A stretch of DNA of 64,000 nt from Carya illinoinensis (taxonomy: Eukaryota; Streptophyta; Magnoliopsida; Fagales; Juglandaceae). A program made the position numbers and the translations under genes. The notes beneath the pieces were generated by a model. It was given only the letters and a program-made list of their open reading frames with translations. It made no database searches and was not told where the DNA came from. Below, one piece after another: positions 34,501-47,150 of this stretch (the first letter of the stretch is position 1; each line of letters opens with the position of its first letter). Location of the stretch: contig NC_056760.1 of NCBI RefSeq assembly GCF_018687715.1, positions 5,431,501-5,495,500 of the forward strand. Reading direction: 5' to 3'.

Positions 34501-37500
34501 TCCAACTAGACCTGTCATGGCATGTTCTGGAAGCTCCCAGATTCGAAAGATACCCAATATGTGATCAATCCTGTAAGCTGTAAAGTATTTTGCCATCTGC
34601 ATAGGAACAAAGACAAAGGACCTTTGGCTTATACATGAAAGTTAGCGAAGGAACACAATACTAAAACCAGGGCACAGCAAGGAAAGGACATTTTACGGGT
34701 AAATGAAACCCATCCACCATGGGTTACAACCGCTTCGTCACTTGCACCCATATACTTCAACTTGCAACTTGGACTATATTTTAAAGTTTCAGAATCATTT
34801 TACCCCTTCCATAAAAAATAGTTGTTAACTAGGACGAAACCAGATGTGAAAAGACATAAATACCCTTAAAAGCTAGTTTTAACATCAAGGATAAATTTTG
34901 TCTTTCCACATATCCGTTCAAATTAACACCATCTATTTTTTTTTTTAACAGATGGGCCAAACCCAAATTATACTCTGTTAAAATTTATAAGCATATGTGA
35001 AAAAAAGGAGGTATTCTTTGGGTAAAATGTCATCTACTTTTAGATAACAAAACCTGAGTTAATCGAGCCCTCCACCAAGAATAGTTGTCTTTTGACATTT
35101 CCTCCCAGTTATAAGTAGGGAATCCCCAGTTCTGCCCATTTTTATCAAAATAATCAGGAGGTGCTCCAGTAGATGTGTTCATGCGAAATAGATTTGGATA
35201 GACCCAGGTATCCACACTGTTTCTGTCAACGCCAATAGGGAGGTCTCCCTTCAATACCACTCCTTTCTTTCTAGCATATCCCGCAGCAGCGGACAACTGT
35301 CATTATGTGATGTTAGATATCAATGCCTTTTTGTTCATTAGCGTGAATTGATGTAGATATATGAGACAGAAAAATTCTACTTACTTGTAAATGTAAATGG
35401 AATTGGATATAGTAATGGAAGCAAATTACGTCATAGTGCAAGCTGTCTTTTGTGACGAGTTTCTCAAGCTGTAAGCAAAGGGAAATTATTGTAACAGATG
35501 TGAAGGTACCTGTAATGAAAAAACCAACTCCCCGCTAAACCAAAATTAGTCACAAGTATTATTACCTTATTTTTTGAATACTGGGAAAACCGACCCCATT
35601 GGCTGTGATCTGATGTTTCAAAAAAGTCCCTCAAAAAACAGAAGGCCGCATAGGGTTTTAACCAATCCTTTTCCATTAAAACGCATCATTCAGTATGGAA
35701 ATTAAGTTTCAAAAGAGAGCAACTGAAAATAAATTAAGTCCAAATGCTGCAAGCAAATGGCAACAGTATAATTCCAAAGACGGAAATACCTCATTCTCAG
35801 AGAAGTATTTTTGAAAGGATTTGGAGTGAAGTATTAAATCTTTCTCCCGGGCAAAAATTTTCTTGGCAATTGAAAGTTTAGTAGCCAGAGTAGCCTCATA
35901 ATCAACATCCTGCATAGATACAAACCTAAATGTATTAGTATAAATGGATAGTATGTGGAAGAATGAACTATCATTACCATAAATTGGCCAGTAAAAATTT
36001 CATAATTGTCTGTCATGCACCAGAAAGATAATCACCACAGATGAAGATGACACAATTTGTTCTTTTAAAAGATGAAAATGCAAATAGAGTAATACGAGAT
36101 TCAGCTTCTTAATATTTTATTCTTTTCAAACCAACCCGATTTCCTTTTCTTTATAAATAAACTGTTGTGTTTGAATTCTGTTTGCTTAATATTCAAATCA
36201 TTGATGAGGTCAAGAATGTGGGTAAAAGTAAAGACGATAATTTTATTTTATTTTATTTTATTTGATTTTGTTTGTCTTCCATATATAGCAGATTAGGGCA
36301 TTTATTTAACTTTTTAGCAAATTCCAAACAGAATTTCAGGTAAAATTCGTCATCATATATAGATTTGAAAATGGATGTAGCAGATTCTTCATCACAGAAT
36401 TTCAAGTAAAACTCGTCTCCTTTTCTCTGAAAATGAAAGCAAGCTAAAATGCATCTAGCCAAGTAAGGTAAGTTGCGTCCCAGCTAATGATTTATTCGGG
36501 GGGTTTTGGACTTTTTGGCATACCAACACTACCAGTTAGCATAGTATCATGCATAACAAGAGGTGAGGGTTCACTTTCAAGAGAGGCTACACAAATTTAC
36601 GTACCAAATTAATTCAGGGATGTAAGCAATGGAGAAGTATGTACCATAAAGCCTCATTAGGAGAATGAGATGAGATGAGACGAGAAATCCATTAATAGTA
36701 GTGAAATGGTTTGAGTTAAGATGTTTTATTGGGTCTTGGGAAAGGAGAGAAAAAGTTGAATAAAAATATTATAAAGTTAAAATATTGCTAGAATATAATT
36801 TTTTAATATTATGTTTGTTTTAAAATTTGTAAAAGTCAGAATTTTTTATTTTTATTTTTTTAAAGTTTGGAAAAGTTGTAACGATTAGATAATGATGCTT
36901 TGTCAACAGCTATAAGCAGTTATCAACTAGTAAAGGCATCTTCATTCATGGTCTGGGGAGCTTGCTAAAAATGTTACATATCGTTTAGCACAACAGTTAA
37001 CTAGACTGTATAATGCCAATCATCACAGGGAAAAAATGTTGGAATGATTACCTTTCCATCCAGCCGATGTTTTGCCTCCTGAATCTCTAGCTGTTAAGAA
37101 AGAAAGGAAACAAGGCAAGACGAGCATTTCAGGTATCCGCATAAATTATGGGAAAAAGTGTCCTTTTGTTTGAATGAAAAATTAAAAGGCCAGGCACGTC
37201 ACCTTGATATCATCTGGAATACTATCTGAAAGTGCCTGAACTTTCAGGTATAATGGATGCAATGCAAATACAGAAAGTGAGCTGCACGATCAAGACAATA
37301 GAGGAAAAATGTTTGTCAGATCACAAGTGCGCATCTATGACAATTATTCAAGTATATTTGAACTGAAAAAAAGAATGTGACAGAAAAGTGTAAGATGTCA
37401 TTAATCTCATACATCTCATACAGAGACAATACAAAAGAAGTAAGAGGATTCGTGAAACCAATCAAGGTGGTAAGTTCAATTTCAACAAACCTAAGTGTAT

Positions 37501-40386
37501 TGAACTCACCAAAAAGACAATGTGAAACATTTAAAGTATCATTACTGTCTAAAGACTGGAAGAAGGGAATTTGTAGAAGTAGAGAAAACAGTAGGTTACT
37601 TCCATTTCTCGCGAAGAGATGGAAAAAAATTAAAGCTCTACAGCCCAAATAATAATTTTTATATGAAACTTGGGCTTGAGCATACCAGCCAAAAGTAATA
37701 CCTGTAAGGATATGAATCCCACCACATCCCATGCACGGATGTATCGTTGATTGGTAAAAGCTGAACTAAATGGAACCCAGAATCCACAGCCCAGTCAACA
37801 AGCAACTTCAGGTCAAGGAACTCTCCAACTCCAAGATCAGATTCCGACCTAACAGAAAACATGGGAATTGCAATACCAGCACCACGCCAAGGTAATTCCT
37901 GACAAAATAAATCAATAGATAAGAACCAAAGCTCCTCAGCAGCACGACAATCACTTGTATAGAATATAGATCCAACAACATACTCGAAACATGCCATCTG
38001 AAAGGAAAATGTATCTTGGTTGATTATCCGAGGAGCCAACTGCTAGTTCCCGATTGGGACCTGTTTCTAAAGAGAATTTTCCAGCCTTTCCATACTTACT
38101 ATACTTAAATGTGGAACAACCGTCAAGGAAAAAAGAGAATGTGTTGGTAAATTGGCAGGTGTACAAAGTAAAAAATTCACTATGCTATCAAATTATTGAA
38201 GATGAAGGCAAAAAGGATATTGTATTGGTAGATCACCCTTTTGTAGCACACAATCACCTTGCCAGATTGAATTACCAGCATAGCTAAGTTTAAACCCATC
38301 CTGAATCTTCCATTGTCCCAACTTTACATGGCTACCTATCACATAAACCTGCACAAGTCCGGCTTCAATTGTCTAACAAGAAGCGACATGGAAAAGATTA
38401 ACAACAGAATTTATACTATCAAGTTATATGAAAAAAGCAGTAAAAATCTCATCAGAAGGAAAGAAATATACTGATGTGTCTTCTTCTACATTTGGGCAGC
38501 AAATTTTGAATTGGATGAGAAGTGTATCTGCTGACAAACAGAAGTAAACAATCTATTACTAAGAAAAAACCACTGTTCACATCTGAATATCACATCCGAA
38601 GTTGCTAAAGAGCTCCAACTGCATTCAAATTACCTTCCCCTTCCAGGTTATTCTGAATGGAACCTAGAGGTCTCTCTACATTCAGATTCCAACTTCTGTT
38701 AAAGATGACGTTTTTGAATGCGCTTCTGAAAGGGAGGTCATCGGAACCAGTCTGGATTTGATCAAGACAAGTTGTTCAGTAAAATTTTCAATGTCAAGAA
38801 ACAAACACTACTGTAAGTAAATTATAGAAGCCCTTAAAAATTAAATTACAGTTGAATAATTTTTATCCTAAAAAAGAGAACCATAGTTAAACCTCAACCC
38901 AATGTCAGAAGGGATGCTATTCAGACAGAAGCTAATCTATCTGAATCTGAGTCAACCAAAGCTACAATAGCTTGAAATTCTCTGATGCAAAATGGGGGAG
39001 ACAACCCCAATCAATCTAGGAATCAGCAGGTTGAGGTATCAAGGAAACTCGAAGCTTTAGCAACATAATATGTCACTTTGTCTAATGCAATCTTAAGACA
39101 CGAGAATAATTGTGTTCAAATGAGGAAAGGCTATTGCTTCTTTTCCACAGTGTTGAGCAGCCACCTTTCATATGGTATCACATATTAAATAAAATAACAT
39201 GATATCTATGAATATTGGTTAAAAAGGAAGGGTACCTAAAAGTTATTGATCATGAATGTGTGTTTCTTATTGCTACTGTAGTTACTACCATAGTGGAACT
39301 TGATCTTCTGTCCTTTTGTTAAATTTCCTCTCAAGATTTGTCTTAAATTCTCTAGCATCATAACTTATCTTCTGAGCATGATGGAAGACACATTTGATGA
39401 AAGAAAAGAATGAGAAATAAAACTATTAAGGGGAAAAATTCGGATTTTACAACTATGCTATGCTTGAGTGGTTATCCTGAGAGGCTTTCCTTTCTTACCA
39501 TTGTAAGCAACCAAACTACATAATAGAGATTAATGAATGTGAGCATCTACTTAGAACTTGTAACAAAGAAGTAAAAGTCGGGTTCCAAAAAAATGGCAAA
39601 TTACAACGTGGCACTTTCAACGAATATGACATCCATAGGAATATAGTAATACAACTGGTTGCAGAGAAAAAGAGAAAGTCAGGAAAAAGGAGGAAGTTTC
39701 GAATTTTAAGCCTTTGGTTTTGAACTGTGAATAGATTCCAGATTTGATTCAAAAAGAAACCAAAAGTTCCACCTTCCAAAACGAACCAAAGTAAAAAAGT
39801 ACAAAGAAGAGATTATTATAACGCCACATTTTCGATAAATTGAACTTATTATAATCGAAGGACACTCTGAAAATTAGAAATACCCAGAGCAGAAATCTCG
39901 TGGAATCCGAAACATCGCAATGACTATGATGCCACTAAAAGTAGCTACGTTGTACTTTCAGAAGGAATATAAAGAAACCTTCAAAAGTAGTTAAATGCGT
40001 AAAGCAATTTAGAGAGAGAAGCAAAGCAGCACCTGCCAAAGGTCGTGGAATTCCACGACCTCGCCACCCTGAATCCCCTCTGGCAGGAGCAGTTTTCGCC
40101 TCCTCCCCATCTCCCATCTCAGAACATTCTTATCATCGTCCACCACATAATAATTATACTCGCACCCGAAACCACTCGGAACCGCAACACTTCCAGTCCA
40201 TACAAGCTCGTCACCTTGATGAACAGGGTTCAGCAACAGGCCCTTCTTGACATTCCATGAACCAAGAACTGCCTCAGAGCCGCATACAAGCAGGCGCTGA
40301 CCCCAGTGCGTATAGTATGGCAATCTGAAGCTCACATTCACTGATTTCGTTGCCTTGGTCCCAGAAAGCAGTCCCAAATTCATCAT
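31513..40386 (-). CDS. DPE2: 4-alpha-glucanotransferase DPE2 (disproportionating enzyme 2, GH77)
   Basis: Cytosolic transglucosidase that takes one glucose from starch-derived maltose and transfers it to soluble heteroglycan, releasing the other. It is essential for night-time starch use. I resolve 22 coding exons, in frame throughout, giving 974 residues: 40386-40033, 38751-38634, 38527-38472, 38348-38221, 38110-37984, 37898-37702, 37281-37203, 37090-37052, 35909-35790, 35667-35566, 35468-35385, 35296-35054, 34596-34471, 34297-34223, 34098-34027, 33887-33768, 33594-33497, 33333-33174, 33061-32963, 32441-32244, 32002-31909, 31748-31513. Two N-terminal CBM20-type starch-binding domains (about 12-118 and 155-255) precede the GH77 domain. 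The nucleophile is Asp560 in AYRIDHILG, the likely acid/base is Glu755 in CGEDLG, and a third acid is Asp807 in CHDCS. The DPE2-specific insertion lies between the first two. All introns are GT-AG except intron 4, which is AT-AC. Length and ends match the family. Confidence 0.96.
36655..36900. repeat. Family-A dispersed repeat inside DPE2 intron 8
   Basis: Begins near gaatgagatgagatgagacg, then ttgagttaagatgttttatt, tgggtctt and aataaaaatattataaagtt. This closely parallels the copy at about 51095-51330. It lies in the 1.1-kb intron between exons 8 and 9 and explains that intron's size. Confidence 0.55.
38111..38220 (-). other. DPE2: U12-type AT-AC intron (DPE2 intron 4)
   Basis: On the minus strand the intron starts ATATCCTTTT (38220-38211), a perfect match to the minor-spliceosome AT-AC 5' splice site. 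It contains TTCCTTGAC (38130-38122), one base from the U12 branch consensus, with the branch A 12 bases before the end. It ends in CCAC. Joining 38221 to 38110 gives PIQFKYSKYGKAG in the correct frame and in agreement with the DPE2 family. No GT-AG alternative keeps the frame. Length 110 bp. Confidence 0.9.
38752..40032 (-). other. DPE2: DPE2 intron 1 (1.3 kb)
   Basis: Non-coding. I see no embedded element or gene in it. Confidence 0.6.
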
Positions 40387-41380
40387 TTATTTGAAAATTG
40401 GATCAGCCCCAGACGAAAATCCTCAATATCTAGCAAAGCCCAAGCGAAACTTGTTAGTATTATGATACCCAGATTGAATTGCAGATTCAACCGGAAAAAT
40501 ACTAGTAATTTACAAAACCCAGAAAGGCGGAGATAAAAAACTCAGAGAATTGAGGCGAACTTCTACTTGCTTTAAGAGAAAATGATTAGGGCCCAGATAA
40601 AATCCTCGAAGTTTAGATTGAAACCAATCGAATTCAAATGAAACATGAACTACTAGTAATCACCCTTACTTGAATTTGAAGATATATATTTCGACGTTAA
40701 CTCGGAGGAGTGGTGGGTTTATCAACGAGAACGAGTAGAGAAGATACAAGGGGGTCTGTGAGTGGAGCTTGTTCGGATCGAAGAAACAAAATAGCACACA
40801 AAATGTTATCACTTTCCCCACTCCAGATTTTTTGGTTGTAAAAAGTTGATAGATTTTAAGCGTGAAGATTGAGTGAGCGACAGAGAGAGAGAGAGATGGT
40901 GTTTACGGTGGATTATTATTTAAGATATTTTTTTCAGGAAAAGACTGGAAGCGAGCGTCATTTCGTAGGAATAGAAATCGATGATGCAGCTTTCACGGGA
41001 GAATCACACTGTGACAGTTGGTTGAGACCCAGAAATTGGCGCTCCTCCGACTCCGTGTCCACATCTTTTTTATTAAGTTGCAAACAAAGGTGTTTAAAAT
41101 CCGTGATATTCCATTTTTATTTTTCTTAACAGGTGAGTGAGGTATTATTAGGCTGATTTTTTCAGACTGGTATTTATTTCTCTTACCTTTAGCAGAAGCA
41201 CCAGAGAAGGGTGACATTTTGGGTAGGTAGTAGAATCATGGTTTTCACACTGTTTTGTGGTCTTTTACTTTCTTTTCTATATTCGATTAATCAAAATATA
41301 AGTGAGAAATTGGAATGCTATCCCTATTAAAACCTTCCAATATTTTCGAAAGGAAAAAAATATCACTAAGTTCTTTTTTT

Positions 41381-41430
<50 letters not shown>

Positions 41431-42184
41431 CAATAGAAAATAAATATTACATGTATTTTAAAAATTTTAAAAAAAAGAAAGAAAAAAATATAAAGGAGCC
41501 CCAGAAACAAAACAAAAACAGAGCTTTTGTCATTTTCGGCCCACTCTTCCTCAAGAAGCCGACACTCGGACAGATTCGTATATACCAAAGAAAGAATTTC
41601 CACTCTAATATAATAAAGCGTCTTCCGAGAAAGACTTCTATTGCTTACTCGCCATTCGAGTCTCTTAATATGAAGATATCAACGGTATTCATGGAGTTTA
41701 TTTATTTGTATTATTTATAAGCACTATTTTTTTCATATCATATTACAAATTGACGTGACAATGAAATCTTGCCTTTTTTTCTTTTCCACCCAACAATCAT
41801 TTCAGTGTCCGAAAATTTGGGCATACCGGATAGAGAAGAAAAGGATGAGAAACAAAAAGGTAATGTTATTCATATGTCGGTTCTCTAATCCCCCTTACAT
41901 TTCTGCATATTAGGATACACAAAACAGCGGTAAAGCGATGCATGTATCAAAGGCCTGCCACCTATGGGACTTTGACCTGAAAATGCATCTCCCGACTGGA
42001 TTCCTTTGATAAAATATTTACACGCATAAAATACAGCATTTATCCACTCGGATGTGAAACACGCCCTTTGCGTACCTCACACTTATAGAACTCCTCCGGT
42101 TCGTCCAGTTAAAAGATACAATTCTTGTCCTCTAGTACCAGAGAAGTTATTTCCACTAGAATATTGAATGATTCTCCTCTATTA
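40387..42184. other. DPE2 leader and promoter; intergenic to the DUF7036-like gene
   Basis: On the minus strand a donor TTCAA|GTAAGGG at 40669-40668 suggests a 5' UTR intron ending just before the ATG, with a leader exon and CT-rich promoter stretch (about 40880-40896). Further left there is a (T)17(G)35 homopolymer junction (41374-41425). The remainder shows no gene. Confidence 0.45.
41374..41425. repeat. Poly(T)-poly(G) homopolymer junction
   Basis: Seventeen T followed directly by thirty-five G. Such a run is hard to sequence, so its length and possibly the join may be an assembly artefact. Confidence 0.9.
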
Positions 42185-45100
42185 TTATAGATGTAATACG
42201 AGAGCTAGGAACAGAGAAAATGGCAATTGAGCAGTAAGAAAACCTGCACAAGCTGGAAAAAACAGTGTATTAGTAGGCTGACAGTACATATCTAAGATCC
42301 ATAGATAGTTCTTGGTGAAGTTTAAAACTGTGTCCATGGTTTGAAGTCGCCAGACCAAGACGTGCACAAGAAAAGAGTAGTCACAAAACTGACAGAAAAT
42401 AAAACATAAATTGATCATATGAGATTTGAAGTACTTTCTTTTTGATAAGTAGAGATTTGAAGTACTTTCTTTATTTCAAGACATTTAACTTGAACCATAA
42501 ATGTGGCCCACACTCACATTTAGAGAACCAGAACAACATAATTGTACGTCGCAAAACAAGATAAAGAAATAATAATTTTATCAACAAATTTTATATGATA
42601 TGTCCAAGTTATCAGCTATATTTGGAGCAGTAAATTAAGATCAGTATATATACTCACATGAAGATGGTGATGGTGCAACAGGAGGCACAATGTCAGCATG
42701 TCCCGAATCTGAGTCACTCTTTGCTGGGGGCTGAACGTGAGCAAAAACAACATTTGGCAAAGGACTAGAAGCAGGAATTGTATGATAAATGGGAGATGGT
42801 GGGACAACTTGCGCTTGTGGTGAGGCCACAGGATAATAAGGAGAAATATATGGTGCAACAGTAGGGGCAAAGTGAGAGTGCTTTCTGGCATGCCCTTTAG
42901 AACTCCTCCTATATCCAAGTTGGCAACCAGGAGGCTTTGCTTCATAACTTTTCTCCGGTGCTGGCAAACTTCTCTTTGGTGCAGGTGAACCATCCTTAGG
43001 CGCAGGCGCACCTCTTTGAGCTACAGGCACCCCCCTCTCAATTGAAGGAGCAGGAGAAATTGCAGGATCTAGATGAGTATCATGGTGATGGTGATGATGG
43101 TGGTGGTGATGGTGGTGGTGGTGGTGTTGGTGGTGGTGGTGGTGGTGGCGGTGGTGGGGATGAGGCAGAGGTGCAGGAGAAGGTGAGGGACCACTGCCAT
43201 CACCACCATGGAGGGAGTGTTGCAATATGGATGAAAGCCGAACTTGCTTAACCCTACCAAATACAGTGTTATTCAGGCCAAGGTTTCTTGAATGAGAATG
43301 TGTGATGGTCTGAGCCAGTTGCTTTAATCTTTGTGTTGAGGGAGTATTCCCAACAGCCAGGAGAACAGATGACTGAACAACAGTGGGCGCAGCTACTGTT
43401 GAACCTTTTGAGTTTGATAAGCTAACGTACAAGTTCTGCATCCAAATGGTGAAAAACAAAAATCGGTGTCTGTATGGTGTATATTGAGACTGATTCATCA
43501 GACACTTTAAGATAAATGACGAGAAATCTTCAAGCATCTAAACATAGAGCTCCATGATCTATAAAACTCCTGAATGTGGGGTTTCTCTCTTTGTATTGGA
43601 AAAAGGTTCCAATTATGGTTTATTATAGGTACAAATATAAATTTTAGTTTGGGACTATGTATTAGCTACCAATTTTGCCCTTGCCTATCAATTATTTATA
43701 CTTAGGCCTTTAAATTTTAAATATGCATCAATTTTACTTTACCATCACTTTGCAAATAGCAGTTACTGATATGATAAACATTTCTTCAAACATATGCTAC
43801 TAATACTGATGCAGCACGTTAGCAGATATGGGTGTTACAAATCCAAAATATATAGAGATACATGAAATTAATTTTGAAAAATAAAATAAAAGAAATAGAA
43901 AAGATGTTCCAGTTATGCGTCTCCATGTGTAATCATTTTATGAGGTCCACATGTCAGATAACAAGCAATGTTGGTGTTAGGCGCACATCTGTGCCCAAAA
44001 AAAATTAAGAGAACTAGGTCACCATGGGTAATTGTCACTTATATAATAATAGTGGGACGGGATAACGATATCATTGAAGTAAATTTAAAACTTCAAGAAC
44101 TAAATTGAAATGATATATGGTTTAGGGACAATTGAAAAATATTTTTGTCAAGAACCAAATTAAAAATATGATACAATTTAGGGACTTAATCGTATTTTAT
44201 ATTTACAAGGTAACAATTCTACACCTTCCAACACACAAACCTATCCGCTTCCTTCAAACACACAAAAAAATAATAAACCAACCAAAGGAGATATTCATAG
44301 ATAAACTGAAAAATAGTGAGCAGAACTGGGCTGCTCGTTTTGTTTGCTGAAATCAAGAAGTCTGTAGAGATTGATACGTTGAAATATGCAACAATCACAT
44401 CACATTTGTGCCTCAGGTAAAGATATGCATTATGTAAGTATTCAGGTGAAGAAAGGTTGCCAAACCTCATAGGGTGCCAAGCGTAATCCTGACTTCAGCT
44501 GGCTCGTCAGTTTATTAAAATTCAATTGTATTTGATAGATAGGGGAGTTTAAAGTAAAGTTGAAAAGGATTTGTACTTTCTGCAAAAGAAATGCACTCTG
44601 AGGGGGGATGATGGTAATTCCTCCTGGGAATTTTAGAACCTCGAAAAAGAATGGTTCCCCAAACAAGGATGTAGTCAAGCGAAGAGAGAGTTGCTGTATA
44701 ACCAGAGAAACAAAATTTGCCCTGATAAAACTTTGAGTAGTTTGGGATATTACTGAATATTTCGCATCAGGGTCAACCCCAAATACAACCTTGGTTGTGT
44801 TTGATCTAGCTATGGGTTCCAGAGATAAGATGACCACCTGTTCCACAATACCGAATGAATCAAAATACAGAAACATGAAGTATATGATAAAAGAAAACAA
44901 CTGAGAAGGCTAGTACTTTGGTGGTGGGAAAGCCTATCTCATTAAGTATGTCTTCCTCTAGCTGTGAGATATTGTCTTCCAGCAAAGAAATCGGCTTCTT
45001 AAGATAAAAACTTGCCACTATATCATGATCTAGACACATAAAAAAAGTTATATTAGTCACCAAAAAAGATCTAGCAAATTTCACTGCAAAGAATTCAAAA

Positions 45101-47072
45101 TATAAATACCATGATCCAAACTGCAGAGAATTTACGAGGATAACAAGAAGAAAAACAGATTACATTGTTTTTGTAATGCAAGTACAAATCAGAATACTTG
45201 AAATGAAGCACGGAATCACGTGATCAAGGTTATTGTTACAGGCACATTTTGCAATTTCTATTACACCTGATGCACCGCATTGTTTTTGTAATGCAAGTAC
45301 AAATCAGAATACTTGAAATGAAGCACAGAATCACGTGATCAAGGTTATTGTTACAGGCACATTTTGCAATTTCTATTACACCTGATGCACCGTTCTGCTT
45401 GACAAGCAGCAAACAGTATATTACACAAATGCCTCAGATGGTTCACAGCATGTCTGTCAAGCCTCAATACCAATATCTTAGCACCAAATCAGATTGATCT
45501 CAAGTGTAGTAGTGAACATGCATGCCACTCCCAGAAAACATAACCATCAACGATCACCACAATGCGAAAGAGCCACTTTTCACAGCATCTTTGGTTGCTG
45601 TACCTTTATCTTTGTTTTTCAACCAGAGGAACAACCAAATATTTTCGTCATAAATTCTATTCATCATTCTCTTTGCCATCACCCTCTAATGTGGCATCAA
45701 CTTAATGAAAAATTATTTATCCTCATTTACTTATCATCCAATCATTTGATACCACACAAGGGGATGGTGAATGGATAATGATTAAGAGGATGGTTAATAG
45801 AATTTTCTATTTTTACAATAACCACAGATTGAAGCATGTAGAACCAAAATTAAATAATTATGATTTACTTATCAATAAAACTATAACTATGACAATGAAA
45901 GAAAAATTCCAATATCTCATTTATCAGTAGAAGAAATCTAGGAGACCGTGGAACTGGTACCTAATTGGAAACCCTCAAAGAAAACGGGAAACTATTAATG
46001 TAATTGTCTCCAAATAGGAAGGATTGATATTGACAAGAAGAATCCCTCAGGTCAAAACACAATATTAATGGAAATAAATATCAAACATAACCATTATCAA
46101 AATAGAAACGCAAAACAAAAGATTTAGCATCTACGTCCAATTCCTGAATGTAGGTCCATATCAACAAAAATCGGAAAACTAAAAAGGTAAATGCAAAAGA
46201 TAACCACCTTAAAGTTCGCATCTAGAGAGAGGGAAGAGGGGGGGGGGGGGGGGGGGGGTGTATTATTAAGATTCATACTACCCTAATTTTTCTCCACTGA
46301 TGCAATTGCCCGAAATGTAGGAAAAGACCAATAATAAATTCCAAATCGTTGATTTTCCGTTAATTGAACACCAAGCCTTGTCAAATTTCTCAATATTTTC
46401 CAAATTAGGCGACATAAACAAAATACTCCATTTACTTTCTTTGCTTTCTACATTTTCCCAGTGTAAGAACAGCAAACACGCACCAACAACAATCACCAAG
46501 AAATACATTTCAAAATATTCCCAATTTTTGTTTTTTTGACCAAAAATACCTTCACAGTTTTTAAAGCACATATAGAACATAACATAAATTGATAAATATT
46601 AATAACAGGCCTTTCCTTCGCCCCACATATTTCAGCAGCCAAACAAAAGTCGCAGCCACCCCACCACCCAAACCCCAAAAAATAAATAAAACAAACGCCC
46701 AAGAATTTCTAGATCCACGCCCTTCAGACAATGTTGCCAAGCACAAATCCAAAGGAAAAAACAATGATACAAAAATGATAAGTAAAAAATAAGGAAGTAG
46801 AGAAACAAAATCCCACCTTTGAACTTTGAATCTAGATCCAGATCCCGCTGATCTGCGAACTTAAGAAACGGGGGCAGCCAAAATACAGCGGAGAGGAAGA
46901 CGGCCGCCGAGAGCAGAAGGACGAAAAGACATCTGAACCCAATGAGCCTCCGAACCCCTCCACAACACCACCCAAAGCCACAGTTCCCACACGACTGGGT
47001 CTGCGCATTCTGGTCCTGCGACTGGGGACCCACTCCGGCTGGCACCGCCCGGTCCTCCTCTGTCTTCCCCAT
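42185..47072 (-). CDS. DUF7036-like single-pass membrane protein with His-rich, Pro-rich tail
   Basis: Five exons give 528 residues: 47072-46817, 45029-44917, 44837-44466, 43435-42658, 42252-42185. The start is ATG 47072 (MGKTEEDRAV); a GTG nine bases upstream is not a start. A Cys-rich cytosolic head (CGNCGFGWCCGG) precedes one strong transmembrane segment (about 44-68). An extracellular-type domain of about 200 residues follows and contains the conserved body of the family (VDPDAKYSVISQTTQSFIR, PPQSAFLLQKVQILFNFTLN). Next come a tract of 24 His in 27 residues (about 339-365, one run of 15) and a Pro/Ser/Ala-rich region. The last 22 residues (SCAGFLTAQL...) are hydrophobic and resemble a GPI-anchor or second membrane signal. 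Function unknown; the His tract suggests metal binding but may be a coding microsatellite. The DUF name is from memory. Confidence 0.82.
43078..43165 (-). repeat. Coding trinucleotide repeat (poly-His) in the DUF7036-like gene
   Basis: On the plus strand this is a run of gtg/atg triplets, encoding CAC/CAT His codons on the minus strand, broken by one Gln, one Arg and Pro codons. The reading frame is preserved. Confidence 0.9.
45163..45392. repeat. Perfect-period 115-bp tandem duplication in intron 1 of the DUF7036-like gene
   Basis: Copies 45163-45277 and 45278-45392 begin cattgtttttgtaatgcaag and differ at one base (gcacggaatc versus gcacagaatc). Non-coding and recent. Confidence 0.93.
46238..46258. 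repeat. Poly(G) run, 21 bases
   Basis: Homopolymer within intron 1 of the DUF7036-like gene. Length may be unreliable. Confidence 0.85.
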
Positions 47073-47091
47073 AGTGACCACCGTAATGCAG

Positions 47092-47150
47092 CTCTCTCAG
47101 ATGTGTTTCGCTCCATGCTCGATTCTCTCAACTGGGTCAGGCTTGCATGC
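47092..47150 (-). promoter_or_regulatory. Upstream ATGs in the leader of the DUF7036-like gene
   Basis: The minus strand shows two ATGs before the main start at 47072. ATGGAAGCATGCAAG opens a uORF of 19 codons that ends before the main ATG. ATGGAGCGAAAC, about 45 bases before the main ATG, opens another frame that runs across the start and overlaps exon 1. If this leader is not spliced out, both would reduce translation of the main frame. Confidence 0.4.

Noticed and set aside
42616..43260. His- or Gly-rich alternative frames over the poly-His region
   Set aside because: Trinucleotide-repeat shadows. Only the frame joined by good splice sites to exons 3 and 5 is supported.
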